Notes: generated from the sequence alone by a model not told the origin. Positions 52,830 to 62,281 are shown, numbered from the stretch's first letter. The stretch is 64,000 nucleotides of DNA from Pseudogracilibacillus sp037071985 (GCF_037071985.1 NZ_JAXHDF010000014.1:1-64000), one strand, 5' to 3'. Translations and numbers: made by a program.

Positions 52830-53598
52830 ATATGAACATATTCTTGTACGAACGGAGGGAAAAGTTGGTGTCATCGAATTAAATCGACCAAAAAGTTTGA
52901 ATGCATTAAACCGAAAAATGATCGAAGAAATCGTTGGACAACTGGAAATGTTTGAAGCAAACCGGCAAATTCGAGTGGTGGTTATTCAAGGGAATGAAAA
53001 AACATTTGCAGCTGGGGCGGATATTCAGGAAATGATGGGGGAAACGCCACTTTCTTTTGAAATGGCTGACCCCTTTTCAGTTTGGGATAGGTTCATGTCT
53101 ATTAAAAAGCCACTAATTGCTTCTGTTACGGGATATGCACTTGGCGGCGGATTTGAACTGGCTCTTCATTGTGACTTAATTATTGCAGCAGAGGATGCAA
53201 AATTCGGTTTTCCAGAAGTAAATTTAGGCGTCATGCCTGGCGCAGGCGGGACACAACTGTTAACTCGACTCATCGGCAAACGCAAAGCATTGGAATGGAT
53301 CTGGTTAGGTGAACATATGGGGGCAAAAGAAGCGAAAGAGTTAGGAATTATTAATCGAATTACCGCACCAGAAATTGTATTTGAAGAAACGATGCGTTTT
53401 GCAGAAAAGCTTGCCGAACAGTCGCCGATCGCCCTTCGTCTAATTAAGGAAGCAGTTAATAAAGCAGAGGATGTACCATTGCGTGAAGGCTTAACGATCG
53501 AACGGAAAAACTTTTACTTAGCATTTGACTCAAAGGATCAAAAAGAGGGGATGCGCGCATTCGTGGAAAAACGCCGTCCTTCATTTAAAGGGGAGTAA
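52822..53598 (+). CDS. paaF: Enoyl-CoA hydratase, PaaF-like
   Basis: A 258-residue crotonase: TFAAGADIQEM (about 60-70, oxyanion hole), GYALGGGFELALHCDLIIAA (about 103-122), PEVNLGVMPGAGGTQLL (about 134-150, catalytic Glu residues) and a C-terminal FVEKRRPSFKG. PaaF hydrates the 2,3-dehydroadipyl-CoA formed in the pathway. It overlaps the EthD-like gene. Three crotonases occur in this cluster; assignment of F is by order and by having both catalytic Glu. Confidence 0.85.
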   Translation: MSEYEHILVRTEGKVGVIELNRPKSLNALNRKMIEEIVGQLEMFEANRQIRVVVIQGNEKTFAAGADIQEMMGETPLSFEMADPFSVWDRFMSIKKPLIASVTGYALGGGFELALHCDLIIAAEDAKFGFPEVNLGVMPGAGGTQLLTRLIGKRKALEWIWLGEHMGAKEAKELGIINRITAPEIVFEETMRFAEKLAEQSPIALRLIKEAVNKAEDVPLREGLTIERKNFYLAFDSKDQKEGMRAFVEKRRPSFKGE

Positions 53599-53601
53599 TG
53601 G

Positions 53602-54381
53602 ATGGGAAAATATGAAACAATTCGTTATGAGAAAAAGGATGCTGTCGCAAAAATTATATTAAATCGTCCGGATGTTTATAATGCATTAAACCCTGTGATG
53701 AATCGAGAAATCACGGATGCACTTAAAACAGCGGAGAGAGATCAGGAAATCCGTTGTGTCGTTCTCACTGGAGACGGCAAAGCATTTTCCGCCGGACAGG
53801 ATATTAAGAGCGTGGAAGTTGATATGGATTACGGATCCTTTTTAAGGAAGAATTATTATCCGATGGTCAATACCTTTCAATCTATCCCTAAACCTACTGT
53901 AGCAGCTGTGAATGGTGTGGCAGCAGGAGCGGGAATGAGTTTAACGTTATTGACTGATTTCCGAATCGTCAAACCCGAAGCGCAATTTGTAAGTGCATTT
54001 TTAGGAATTGCGCTCGTTCCAGATGCAGGATTTATGTACATACTGCCACGCCTAGTAGGTTACGCAAAAGCACTAGAAATAGCGACAATTGGAAAGCCGA
54101 TTACCGGTGAAGAAGCTGTCAAGCTAGGACTAGCATCAGAATTAATTGATGCAACCGAATGGGATGAAGGAGTGGAAAACTTTACGCAAAAGCTCGCTAG
54201 TTTACCACCAAAAGCATTTTCATTAGTGAAACGATATATGATGGACAGCATGCATACCCCGTTCGAAAGATTTCTAGAGCAAGAGGCGGAGGCCCAGCGA
54301 ATCGCCGGGTTAACAGAAGATCACCAAGAAGGAGTTCAGGCATTTTTGGAAAAACGTCGCCCGAAGTTTGAAGGGAAATAA
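53602..54381 (+). CDS. paaG: Ring-1,2-epoxyphenylacetyl-CoA isomerase, PaaG-like
   Basis: A 259-residue crotonase: FSAGQDIKSVEVD (about 62-74), VNGVAAGAGMSLTLLTDFRI (about 97-116) and LVPDAGFMYILPRLVGYAKA (about 136-155). The GLVPDAG type motif, with Asp where hydratases have a catalytic Glu pair, is typical of PaaG, which rearranges the epoxide to the seven-membered oxepin-CoA. Starts three bases after the paaF stop with GGGGAG upstream. The C-terminus AFLEKRRPKFEGK closely parallels PaaF. Confidence 0.87.
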   Translation: MGKYETIRYEKKDAVAKIILNRPDVYNALNPVMNREITDALKTAERDQEIRCVVLTGDGKAFSAGQDIKSVEVDMDYGSFLRKNYYPMVNTFQSIPKPTVAAVNGVAAGAGMSLTLLTDFRIVKPEAQFVSAFLGIALVPDAGFMYILPRLVGYAKALEIATIGKPITGEEAVKLGLASELIDATEWDEGVENFTQKLASLPPKAFSLVKRYMMDSMHTPFERFLEQEAEAQRIAGLTEDHQEGVQAFLEKRRPKFEGK

Positions 54382-54506
54382 ATTTGAAGTAAGCTATGCC
54401 AATTTGAAGGAGATGGGCTGTTAATGGAATAGATATGTATTTCGTGAAGATGTGACATTTCGAAGACGATGTGATTTTATTCATTATTAAGAAGGGAGAA
54501 GTTAAA

Positions 54507-56030
54507 TTGAAAGAGACTGTAGAGGATGAACTAATTAGAGAAGTAGGTACGATGAAACGGGATCACTACCAGATGATCATTAATGGCCAGCGGGTGGAAA
54601 GTGTGACAAATAATGTAATGGACACGTACAATCCTGCGAAGGGAGAAAAACTTGCAACAGTTGCTAAAGCGACCATCGAGGATGCAGAAAAAGCGGTGCA
54701 GGCTGCGAGGGAGTCTTTTGATCGTGGAAAATGGAGAAAATGGCCAGTAGGAAGACGAGCGCGTGTGATGAATAAAATTGCAGAAATTATGCGGGACCGT
54801 TTTAGGGAACTGGTTGAAATGGAAGTGTTAAATAGCGGAAAGTCAGTCGGTGCGGCGATTGCGCAAATAAATCAGGCGGTGGAGGATTTTGAATTTTACG
54901 CAGGCGCCATTGTCGGGCATCGCGGAACGGTGAACAATATGCCATATGGATTTTTCAACTATACACATAAGGAGCCAGTCGGAGTGTGTGCGCAGATTAT
55001 TCCGTGGAATTACCCGGTCATGATGGCAGCATGGAAAATTGCTCCCGCGATAGCGGCAGGTTGCTCAGTTGTCGTCAAGCCTGCAAGTTTGACACCTGTG
55101 ACAGCGATATTGATCAACGAGATTTGTCATGAAGCGGGTGTACCTGAAGGGGTAGTTAACACCATTCCAGGATCAGGTGCAGTCGTCGGTGATTATCTTG
55201 TGGAGCATGAGGATGTAGATAAAGTAGCGTTCACGGGCTCAACACCGATTGGAAAAGATATTATGGCAAAAGCTTCGGGTACATTGAAGCGGATTACGCT
55301 CGAGCTTGGTGGAAAGTCGCCGAATATTGTGTTTGAAGATGCAGATATGGATGCAGCGGTTGCGGGGTCGTTGTTCGGAATTTACTTTAATACGGGCCAG
55401 TCGTGTGAGGCGCGTTCGAGAATGTTTGTGCATGAATCGATTTATGATGAATTTTTGGAAAAATTTGTGGAGAAGACAAAGAAGCTGAATTTAGGCGATC
55501 CATTTGATAAGGCGACTCATGTTGGGTCGATTATTAGTCGGGAGCAATTGGAGATTATTGATGGCTATGTGAAGTCAGCGGTTGAGGATGGTGCGACGGT
55601 GCTGACAGGCGGTAAGGAACTTACGATTGAAGGACATGAAAATGGACATTGGTACGCGCCGACGGTAATCGTTGATGTAACCCCTGATATGAAAGCGGTG
55701 CGCGAAGAGATTTTTGGGCCGGTCGTTGTGGTGGAGAAATTTTCGGATGAAAAAGAAGTTGTGGGACGAGCGAACGATTCGAAGTATGGATTGGCAGCAG
55801 CAATTTGGACGACGAATCAAGGACGTGCTACACGTGTGGCTCATCAACTTGAAGCTGGAGTTGTTATGGTGAACAGCCCGTTCTCCGCATTCCCGGGAAC
55901 ACCGTTTGGTGGATATAAGGAATCTGGAATTGGGCGAGAGTTGGCAGTTGAGTCACTTGATTTATATATGGAAGATAAAAGTGTGTTGTCGTACTATGGC
56001 TCGAAGCCAATCAATCCGTTTGGAGTATAG
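54507..56030 (+). CDS. NAD(P)-dependent aldehyde dehydrogenase of the paa cluster
   Basis: About 507 residues. ALDH motifs are PWNYPVMMAAWKIAPAIAAG (about 167-186), TGSTPIGKDIM (about 245), ELGGKSPNIVF (Glu about 268) and FNTGQSCEARSRMFV (Cys about 302). It is a single-domain ALDH without the MaoC hydratase domain of classical PaaZ. The organisation is like PacL plus a separate oxepin-CoA hydrolase in some bacteria, so it may oxidise the ring-cleavage aldehyde. Phenylacetaldehyde oxidation is the other option. TTG at 54507 has AAGGGAG upstream; an ATG at 54552 is possible. Confidence 0.85.
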   Translation: MKETVEDELIREVGTMKRDHYQMIINGQRVESVTNNVMDTYNPAKGEKLATVAKATIEDAEKAVQAARESFDRGKWRKWPVGRRARVMNKIAEIMRDRFRELVEMEVLNSGKSVGAAIAQINQAVEDFEFYAGAIVGHRGTVNNMPYGFFNYTHKEPVGVCAQIIPWNYPVMMAAWKIAPAIAAGCSVVVKPASLTPVTAILINEICHEAGVPEGVVNTIPGSGAVVGDYLVEHEDVDKVAFTGSTPIGKDIMAKASGTLKRITLELGGKSPNIVFEDADMDAAVAGSLFGIYFNTGQSCEARSRMFVHESIYDEFLEKFVEKTKKLNLGDPFDKATHVGSIISREQLEIIDGYVKSAVEDGATVLTGGKELTIEGHENGHWYAPTVIVDVTPDMKAVREEIFGPVVVVEKFSDEKEVVGRANDSKYGLAAAIWTTNQGRATRVAHQLEAGVVMVNSPFSAFPGTPFGGYKESGIGRELAVESLDLYMEDKSVLSYYGSKPINPFGV

Positions 56031-56087
56031 AGATAAGATTTACTGGGTGGATACGTTAAATATAAATTAGGTATGGGTTGGATGGAA

Positions 56088-56550
56088 GTTGCGCAAGTCG
56101 GGGTAAGAGTCGCACAAGTTGGGATGAAGTCGCGCGATTCGAGATAAAGTCGCGCAATCCGGGATGAAGTCCCGCAATTTGGGATGGAAGTCGCGCAAGT
56201 CGGGAAAAAGTTGCTCAATTCGAGGTGAAAGTCGCGCGATTCGGGAAAAAGTTGCGCAATTGGAGACGAAAGTCGCGCAATTCAGGGAAAAGTCGCGCAA
56301 GTTGGGATGGAAGTTGCGCAATTCGAGGTGAAAGTCGCTCAATTCAGGATAAAGTTGCGCAATTCAAGGTGAAAGTCGCGCGATTCGGGAAAAAGTTGCG
56401 CGATACGAGATAAAAGTTGCTCAATTCGAGGTGAAAGTCGCGCGATTCGGGAAAAAGTTGCTCAATTCGGGATAAAGTCGCGCAATTCGAGGTGAAAGTC
56501 GCGCAATCCAGGATGAAGTCGCGCAATTCGGGATAAAGTCGCTCAATTCG
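56088..56550 (-). repeat. Tandem array of about 23 units of 20-21 bp
   Basis: About 23 units of 20 or 21 bases (mean near 20.45), each with a core GTCGCGCAATTC or GTTGCGCAATTC on the plus strand, separated by GGGATAAA, GAGGTGAAA or GGGAAAAA spacers. On the minus strand the core reads TTGCGCGACTTT, the same core as the array at 24276. It fills the gap between the aldehyde dehydrogenase and the 3-hydroxyacyl-CoA dehydrogenase. The mixed unit length makes stable coding impossible; short frames here are artefacts. Confidence 0.96.
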
Positions 56551-56625
56551 TATTAATTGTTCAATCATGTAAAGTGAAATTTTCTATAATCAGAACAACA
56601 CTTTTTCAAAAAAGGAGGCGTACCC

Positions 56626-57489
56626 ATGACGATAAATCATGTTACTGTCGTGGGGGCTGGTGTGATGGGGCGGGGGATTGCGTATGTCTCCGCCCTTGCC
56701 GGCTTCAAGACGACATTGGTAGATATCTCGGAAAGTCAGTTACTTGATGCGATGGAAAATGCGAAACAGACAGTACAAAAAGGGATTGCGAGAGGGAAAA
56801 TAACGGAAGAAAAAAAGCAAATTCTACTTGAAAATTTGCACACGTCTACAGATTTGGCCACGGCGACAAAGGAGACAGATTTTCTGATCGAGGCGGTGCC
56901 TGAAAAGCGCTCCCTTAAGCAGAGTATCATGCAAGAGGTAGAAGCGCATGCCAGGGATGGAGTGATTTTTACATCAAATACGTCCACGATCAGTCCGACA
57001 GAACTTGCATCCTACACGAATAGGCCTGAACATTTTGCTGTCATGCATTTTTTTAATCCAGTCCACTTAATGAAACTCGTTGAAATTGTAAGAGGACTTG
57101 AGACAAGTGATGAGACGGTGAAAAAAGTTCGCAAAGTTGCTGAGAGAATGGGAAAAGAAACGGTAGAAGTGAACGAGTTTCCAGGGTTTGTGACGAGTAG
57201 GATTAGCGCGCTCGTTGGGAATGAGGCGTTTCATATGTTACAAGAAGGGGTAGCTTCTGCTGAAGACATTGATAAGGCGATTAAACTCGGATTAAATTTT
57301 CCAATGGGACCATTAGAATTGGGGGATTTAGTAGGACTTGATGCGCGGTTGAATAATTTACGTTATTTACATGAAAAATTAGGAGATAAATTTCGTCCAG
57401 CTCCCCTATTAGAACAGTATGTAAAAGCGGGCAGGCTTGGGAGAAAAAGTGGAAAAGGAGTCTATGATTATTCAAAGGAGCGTGATTAA
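56626..57489 (+). CDS. paaH: 3-hydroxyacyl-CoA dehydrogenase, PaaH-like
   Basis: A 287-residue dehydrogenase: Rossmann VVGAGVMGRGIAYVSALAG (about 7-25), MHFFNPVHLMKLVEIVRG (catalytic His about 140) and the C-terminal LKKLGDK-like HEKLGDKFRPAPLLEQYV with GRKSGKGVYDY. It oxidises 3-hydroxyadipyl-CoA to 3-oxoadipyl-CoA with NAD. It shares the fold of 3-hydroxybutyryl-CoA dehydrogenase; the paa role comes from context. AAGGAGG precedes the ATG, 75 bases after the tandem array. It is directly joined to paaJ. Confidence 0.9.
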   Translation: MTINHVTVVGAGVMGRGIAYVSALAGFKTTLVDISESQLLDAMENAKQTVQKGIARGKITEEKKQILLENLHTSTDLATATKETDFLIEAVPEKRSLKQSIMQEVEAHARDGVIFTSNTSTISPTELASYTNRPEHFAVMHFFNPVHLMKLVEIVRGLETSDETVKKVRKVAERMGKETVEVNEFPGFVTSRISALVGNEAFHMLQEGVASAEDIDKAIKLGLNFPMGPLELGDLVGLDARLNNLRYLHEKLGDKFRPAPLLEQYVKAGRLGRKSGKGVYDYSKERD

Positions 57490-58689
57490 ATGCGGGAAGT
57501 TGTCATCGTGGATGCAGTCCGGACACCCTTTGGGAGGTATAATGGAGCGTTAAAAAATGTTCGTCCTGATGATTTAGCTGCAATAGTGGTCAAGGCATTA
57601 TTGGAACGGAACCCGAAAGTACAGGCGGAGGAGATTGAGGATGTCGTGCTCGGCAATGCGAATCAGGCTGGGGAAGACAATCGGAACATCGCTCGAATGG
57701 CGGCTTTGTTGGCAGGTTTACCTTTAACAGTTGGCGGCACGACGATTAATCGCTTATGTGGATCAGGACTCGATGCAGTTACGTATGCAGCTAGAGGAAT
57801 TTTAGCTGGTGAAGGGGATATTTATATAGCCGGTGGAACAGAAAGTATGACACGCGCCCCATATGTCATGGCAAAGCCGGAATTGGGGTTTTCTCGAGGA
57901 AATAAAGAATTGTTTGATACGACGATAGGATGGAGGTTTACAAATCCACAATTAAAAGAAATGTACGGAACAGATTCGATGCCAGAAACTGCAGAAAATG
58001 TTGCCCAGCAATTTGGTGTAACGCGGGAAGAACAGGACGAGTTTTCTTTTCAAAGCCAGATGAAAGCAAAAGAGGCGATAGAAGCTGGCAGATTCGCAGA
58101 TGAAATCGTTCCGGTTACTTATCAAGATAGACGTGGAAATACAATAACAGTGGATACGGATGAACATCCACGACCTGATACGACTAAAGAAGTTCTTGCT
58201 AAATTACGTCCAATTTTTCCAGATGGGACAGTAACCGCTGGAAATGCTTCTGGTGTAAATGACGGAGCAAGTGCACTTCTATTAATGAGTGCTGATAAGG
58301 CAGGAGCGCTAGGGATCGAACCTTTGGCAACGTATAGAATGAGTGCGGTGTCTGGATTGGAGCCAGATATTATGGGACTCGGGCCAGTTTATGCAACGCG
58401 AAAACTAATACAACGCGCAGCAATGGATCTTGATGAAATTGATCTTATCGAATTAAATGAGGCGTTCGCATCTCAATCGATTGAATGTATCCGGCAATTA
58501 GGACTAAACCCGGATAAGATAAATGTAAACGGTGGAGCAATCGCTTTTGGTCATCCGCTAGGTGCAAGCGGAGCGCGAATCTTAACGACATTAGTTTATG
58601 AGATGAAACGTCGAGATTCTAGATTTGGTTTAGCGACAATGTGTATTGGTGTCGGACAAGGTATTTCCATGCTAGTGGAAAAATCTTAG
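57490..58689 (+). CDS. paaJ: 3-oxoadipyl-CoA thiolase, PaaJ-like
   Basis: A 399-residue thiolase. The N-terminal nucleophile Cys is in INRLCGSGLDAVTYAAR (about 90), SGVNDGASALLLMS lies in the middle, and the C-terminal GGAIAFGHPLGASGARILTT (His about 354) plus CIGVGQG (Cys about 390) are complete. PaaJ cleaves 3-oxoadipyl-CoA to succinyl-CoA and acetyl-CoA, and also acts earlier on a related intermediate. It begins at the base after the paaH stop, so translation is probably coupled. Confidence 0.9.
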   Translation: MREVVIVDAVRTPFGRYNGALKNVRPDDLAAIVVKALLERNPKVQAEEIEDVVLGNANQAGEDNRNIARMAALLAGLPLTVGGTTINRLCGSGLDAVTYAARGILAGEGDIYIAGGTESMTRAPYVMAKPELGFSRGNKELFDTTIGWRFTNPQLKEMYGTDSMPETAENVAQQFGVTREEQDEFSFQSQMKAKEAIEAGRFADEIVPVTYQDRRGNTITVDTDEHPRPDTTKEVLAKLRPIFPDGTVTAGNASGVNDGASALLLMSADKAGALGIEPLATYRMSAVSGLEPDIMGLGPVYATRKLIQRAAMDLDEIDLIELNEAFASQSIECIRQLGLNPDKINVNGGAIAFGHPLGASGARILTTLVYEMKRRDSRFGLATMCIGVGQGISMLVEKS

Positions 58690-58714
58690 GAATTGGTGAG
58701 AGCGGGGGAGTGGA

Positions 58715-59491
58715 ATGGCAAATATTTTAACTGAAAAAGAGGATGGTATTTGCACGGTAACGATCTATAGGGAAAAGGTGTTAAATACTTTTAATTATGA
58801 AACATTATCCGAATTACAAAACGTTGTAGACGCTATACATTTAGATCCATCCATTCAAGTTGTCATTTTTACAGGAGCCGGTGAAAAGGCATTTAGCGCC
58901 GGGGCAGACTTAAAAGAGCGAAAGACATTGACTCCAAATGAGGTGCGGAGAAATGTTAAGGCAATAGTCGATGTGTTTAATGCAATCGCAAACCTGCCTC
59001 AACCGACAATTGCTGCAGTTAATGGGTATGCGTTTGGCGGGGGATTTGAGCTCGTACTTGCATGTGATTTTGCAATAGCCTCGTCGAACAGTCAATTTGG
59101 ACTAACGGAAACGAGTTGGGCAATCATTCCAGGAGCTGGTGGGACACAACGCTTGCCACGCCTAGTTGGGGAAATGCGTGCGAAAGAGTTAATCTTTACA
59201 GCTCGCCGGTTTGATGCCACTGAGGCGAAGGAGCTTGGAGTAGTGCTTGATGTTGTGAAACAGGAACGCCTGAGGAAGGAATGTAAGGAACTCGCAGGTC
59301 GTATAACAAGTAATGGTCCAGTCGCGATCCGACAGGCAAAATATGCAATTACTCAAGGGATGAACACAGATCTTGAAACAGGAATACGAATAGAATCAAA
59401 AGCGTATGAATTGACGATCGATACAGAAGATCGATTGGAGGCACTCGCTGCATTTGCAGAAAAAAGGAAACCAATTTTTAAAGGAGTATAG
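58715..59491 (+). CDS. Third crotonase-family enoyl-CoA hydratase of the paa cluster
   Basis: A 258-residue crotonase: FSAGADLKER (about 61), VNGYAFGGGFELVLACDFAI (about 98-117), ETSWAIIPGAGGTQRLPRLV (about 130-149) with catalytic Glu, and AFAEKRKPIFKGV at the end. It is a separate gene after paaJ. Since no MaoC domain is fused to the cluster's aldehyde dehydrogenase, this could be the oxepin-CoA hydrolase, as crotonase proteins do in some species; otherwise it is a redundant hydratase. GGGGGAG precedes the ATG. Ends before a strong terminator. Confidence 0.82.
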   Translation: MANILTEKEDGICTVTIYREKVLNTFNYETLSELQNVVDAIHLDPSIQVVIFTGAGEKAFSAGADLKERKTLTPNEVRRNVKAIVDVFNAIANLPQPTIAAVNGYAFGGGFELVLACDFAIASSNSQFGLTETSWAIIPGAGGTQRLPRLVGEMRAKELIFTARRFDATEAKELGVVLDVVKQERLRKECKELAGRITSNGPVAIRQAKYAITQGMNTDLETGIRIESKAYELTIDTEDRLEALAAFAEKRKPIFKGV

Positions 59492-59567
59492 AGTGCAAAC
59501 ATGTTTTGTAGAATAGCGAAGTGTCCCTCTTCAATGAAGGTTAGGGGTGGTGACATTTCCTTATTTT

Positions 59568-59609
59568 AAAAAAGATGTCTAGCTTGAATTTTTAACTAGA
59601 CATCTTTTT
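59568..59609. terminator. Bidirectional terminator at the end of the paa cluster
   Basis: AAAAAGATGTCTAG (59569-59582) and its complement (59596-59609) with T-runs on both strands, between convergent genes. Confidence 0.92.
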
Positions 59610-59613
59610 AAAA

Positions 59614-60627
59614 TTAAGATGATTCTCTTTTTACGAGTTCTGGTGTGATAATAATTCGTTGTCTTTCTTGATTTGGTTCGCTAATTCGTTTATGCAATAA
59701 GTTTGCAGCTTTTGTTCCGGTCACTTGGGCAAATGAAGAAACAGTAGTGAGTGGCGGATAGGAAATTTCGGCCTCAGGAATATTGTCGAAACCGACAATA
59801 TCTATATCTTTTCCGGGGGTATATCCCATTTTTCGAAGTCCAATAATCGCTCCAAATGCAATCAAATCACTGAAGCAAAAAATCGCTGTTGGAGGATTAG
59901 CTTGCTTCATCACTTGCTGTATGACTTCAAGTCCACCTTCCCTTGTTGGCTCACTATCGAGAATTAGTGAATCATCGATTGGGACTCCGGCTTTTTCATG
60001 GGCTAGTTGATATCCGTTCATTCGTTCTTGCCATGTAGTGGAATCGGAAATCCCTCCTATAAAAGCAATTCGTTTATGCCCCTTGCCCAATAAATGCGAT
60101 ACTGCCATATCGGCTCCCGATTGATAATCCAGTCCAACATAATCAGAGGTTAAATTAGGCAGTTCTCGAATTCCAAGTACAATTGGAATATCAATTTTTT
60201 TAATCCGCTCAACGGTTTCAGCTGAGCTAGCTGAAACTGGGCAAAGTAAAATGCCTCCGACCCGGTTTTCGAGCATAGTTGAAATGAGTCTTTCTTGATC
60301 TTTTAATGAATCAAATGTAGTTCCTAATAAAACAGTATAGCCATATTTCTCTAGTTCCCGGTGCACCCCAAGTAAAAATTGAGCAAAAAAAGTATTTCCT
60401 ACATCAGTAATAATTGTACCGATTGTAGTGGAACTCTGTGAGCGTAAATTTGCTGCTACCCGATCATACACATAGCCCAGTTCTTCCATTGATTTTAATA
60501 CTTTCTCTCTCGTTTTATCCGCAACCTTGGGACTGTTGCGAACAATTAGCGAAGCGGTCGCTCGAGAAACTCCAGCATGATTTGCGACATCTTGCAATGT
60601 TACACGGCGTGGTGGTTTATTAATCAT
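59614..60627 (-). CDS. LacI family transcriptional regulator
   Basis: A 337-residue LacI-type regulator. The helix-turn-helix and hinge (TLQDVANHAGVSRATASLIV, about 9-28; VAANLRSQSS, about 57-66) are followed by a periplasmic-binding-like effector domain (TIGTIITDVGNTFFAQFL, about 68-85, and IGFDNIPEAEISYPPLTTV). No membrane or enzyme part. GGGGGG is placed before the ATG. It lies next to the permease and aldehyde dehydrogenase with the palindromic operators, and is the best candidate to bind TTAGATCGATCTAA; its own promoter lacks a clear copy. Effector unknown. Confidence 0.88.
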   Translation of the reverse strand: MINKPPRRVTLQDVANHAGVSRATASLIVRNSPKVADKTREKVLKSMEELGYVYDRVAANLRSQSSTTIGTIITDVGNTFFAQFLLGVHRELEKYGYTVLLGTTFDSLKDQERLISTMLENRVGGILLCPVSASSAETVERIKKIDIPIVLGIRELPNLTSDYVGLDYQSGADMAVSHLLGKGHKRIAFIGGISDSTTWQERMNGYQLAHEKAGVPIDDSLILDSEPTREGGLEVIQQVMKQANPPTAIFCFSDLIAFGAIIGLRKMGYTPGKDIDIVGFDNIPEAEISYPPLTTVSSFAQVTGTKAANLLHKRISEPNQERQRIIITPELVKRESS

Positions 60628-60766
60628 TTTTGTCCCCCCATATCGATGTAAAACCCGTGCATATCTCTATATATAATCAGCTTTATTATAGTACATACGA
60701 GTAATAAAGTATAGGAACTCACGGTATTATTTTACATTTTTCTCCACATTTATCCTCATAATGTAG

Positions 60767-62128
60767 TTAAATGATTATTTTTGTTACAATGTGAATGGTG
60801 TATGCAAACAAGATTGCCCCTACGATGAGTACTAATGCAAAGGGAATATTCCACACACTAATCTGATACGAATTTCTTTTTAGTTCGTTAGCTAAAATCG
60901 ACAACGATACATTAAATGGACTGTACATGACAGTACTCAAACTACACATAATTAAAACAATCGCTAAAGGAATACTTGAGATTTCTGACAAAATTGGTTG
61001 TAAAATTTCCGCTAATAAAACAATAGAAACGAGCGGATGAAAGCCGATAAAGGAAGTTATAAAAAAATACAATCCAATTAACCCAAATAAAATGATTGTT
61101 TGATTAGAAAAGTCAATGAAAACATTTTGTAAGTAAGTTAAAATTTTCGTTTCAGCGACCATATGAACGAAGAAACCTGCTGTTAAAAACATAAAGAAAA
61201 AATTGGCTAATCCTTTCGTCTTTAGTTTCCAATGAGCTAAACTATGTGTAAAATATCGATGTGCTTTCTTTATTTTAAACGACCAAATGAGAGATATCGG
61301 AATGATTAATAATACCAATGAAAAAAGATATCCTTGTTGTAAAACTTTATTTAAAATAGTGACGGTGATGACTAATAATAGGAGCAAGATGAACAGTTCC
61401 TTAATTTTTGCCAAAATGGATGAAAGAGAAACGTTCGTCTCCACAGCCTGAATGGTCAAATGGGCATATTTACGTTTTCCAAAGATTGTATCAAGATAAA
61501 GCAATGTCCCAGAGAAAAATAGTAGAAAGGGAAAGATAAAAATATATTCCTTGTCCGTAATTTCAAGCGACTTGATGATCATAATTTCCATTGGACTCCA
61601 CATTAAACAAAGTGCATATGCTCGTAACAAACTTTGTGTATAAAATTTATCCGTTATCGGTTTTGGATAATTTTTCAAAGATGTTTGCAAAGAGTGCAGT
61701 ACGAGCGGAATGGTAGCTATGTTTAGAAACAAGCCAAGTATATGACTGACCAGTCCACCACGTCGATATAAATCCCCTCCATGTGAAACCTTATATTCGA
61801 GAAGAGAACGTAAATGTTTATCATATCGGCCGACTAATATGAGTGAATTTAAAAACGGAAGCAGTAAAAATAGAGCTAGTATCCCAAGCATGGAATCAAA
61901 CTGCAGGAAAAATTCATGCCAAGAAAGCCCGTTAGTAATGAAAAGAGTTAATCCAATTATGTAAAATAAAATCCCTGAATAAAGATATAGTCCCCGTGCA
62001 TAAAAAAAGGAAACGATAATTGTAATATTAGCTATAACCCCTACAATCTGAAATAATTCCTCATTTGGAAATAGCATCGCCAATATATATAAAATGATTA
62101 ACATCGGATAGAGAAAAAGACGCAGCAT
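60767..62128 (-). CDS. Multi-span membrane permease, ion transporter-like
   Basis: About 453 residues with some 12 hydrophobic segments and a long central cytoplasmic loop (about 120-150 and 250-270). I recognise no strict family; the paired-half layout with re-entrant-looking loops (FHPLVSIVLLAEILQPILSE near 375 and MCSLSTVMYSPFNVSLSILA near 405) resembles IT-superfamily anion transporters. The ATG at 62128 follows AGGAGG; longer starts run into the shared control region. It is divergent from the aldehyde dehydrogenase gene and so probably imports the substrate of that pathway. Confidence 0.65.
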   Translation of the reverse strand: MLRLFLYPMLIILYILAMLFPNEELFQIVGVIANITIIVSFFYARGLYLYSGILFYIIGLTLFITNGLSWHEFFLQFDSMLGILALFLLLPFLNSLILVGRYDKHLRSLLEYKVSHGGDLYRRGGLVSHILGLFLNIATIPLVLHSLQTSLKNYPKPITDKFYTQSLLRAYALCLMWSPMEIMIIKSLEITDKEYIFIFPFLLFFSGTLLYLDTIFGKRKYAHLTIQAVETNVSLSSILAKIKELFILLLLLVITVTILNKVLQQGYLFSLVLLIIPISLIWSFKIKKAHRYFTHSLAHWKLKTKGLANFFFMFLTAGFFVHMVAETKILTYLQNVFIDFSNQTIILFGLIGLYFFITSFIGFHPLVSIVLLAEILQPILSEISSIPLAIVLIMCSLSTVMYSPFNVSLSILANELKRNSYQISVWNIPFALVLIVGAILFAYTIHIVTKIII

Positions 62129-62250
62129 GAAACAACCTCCTGATAATAATAGCGCTGAATATCTGACATTTGCTGATTTTGCGTATAGTTCGCTTGTATA
62201 CATCCAGCAACCTAACTATCTATTAAATTCAATACTTTTCTAAAAGGGAG

Positions 62251-62279
62251 TTGAATTTTTTATTATTCTAGTGTATTAT
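62251..62279 (+). promoter_or_regulatory. Sigma-A promoter of the aldehyde dehydrogenase operon
   Basis: TTGAAT (62251-62256), 17-base spacer, TATTAT (62274-62279). Confidence 0.65.
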
Positions 62280-62281
62280 AT

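Noticed and set aside
55994..56568. Several open frames of 60-90 codons in both strands
   Set aside because: They arise from the 20-21 bp tandem array, whose mixed unit length shifts frames; they have no ribosome binding sites and consist only of repeat-derived residues.
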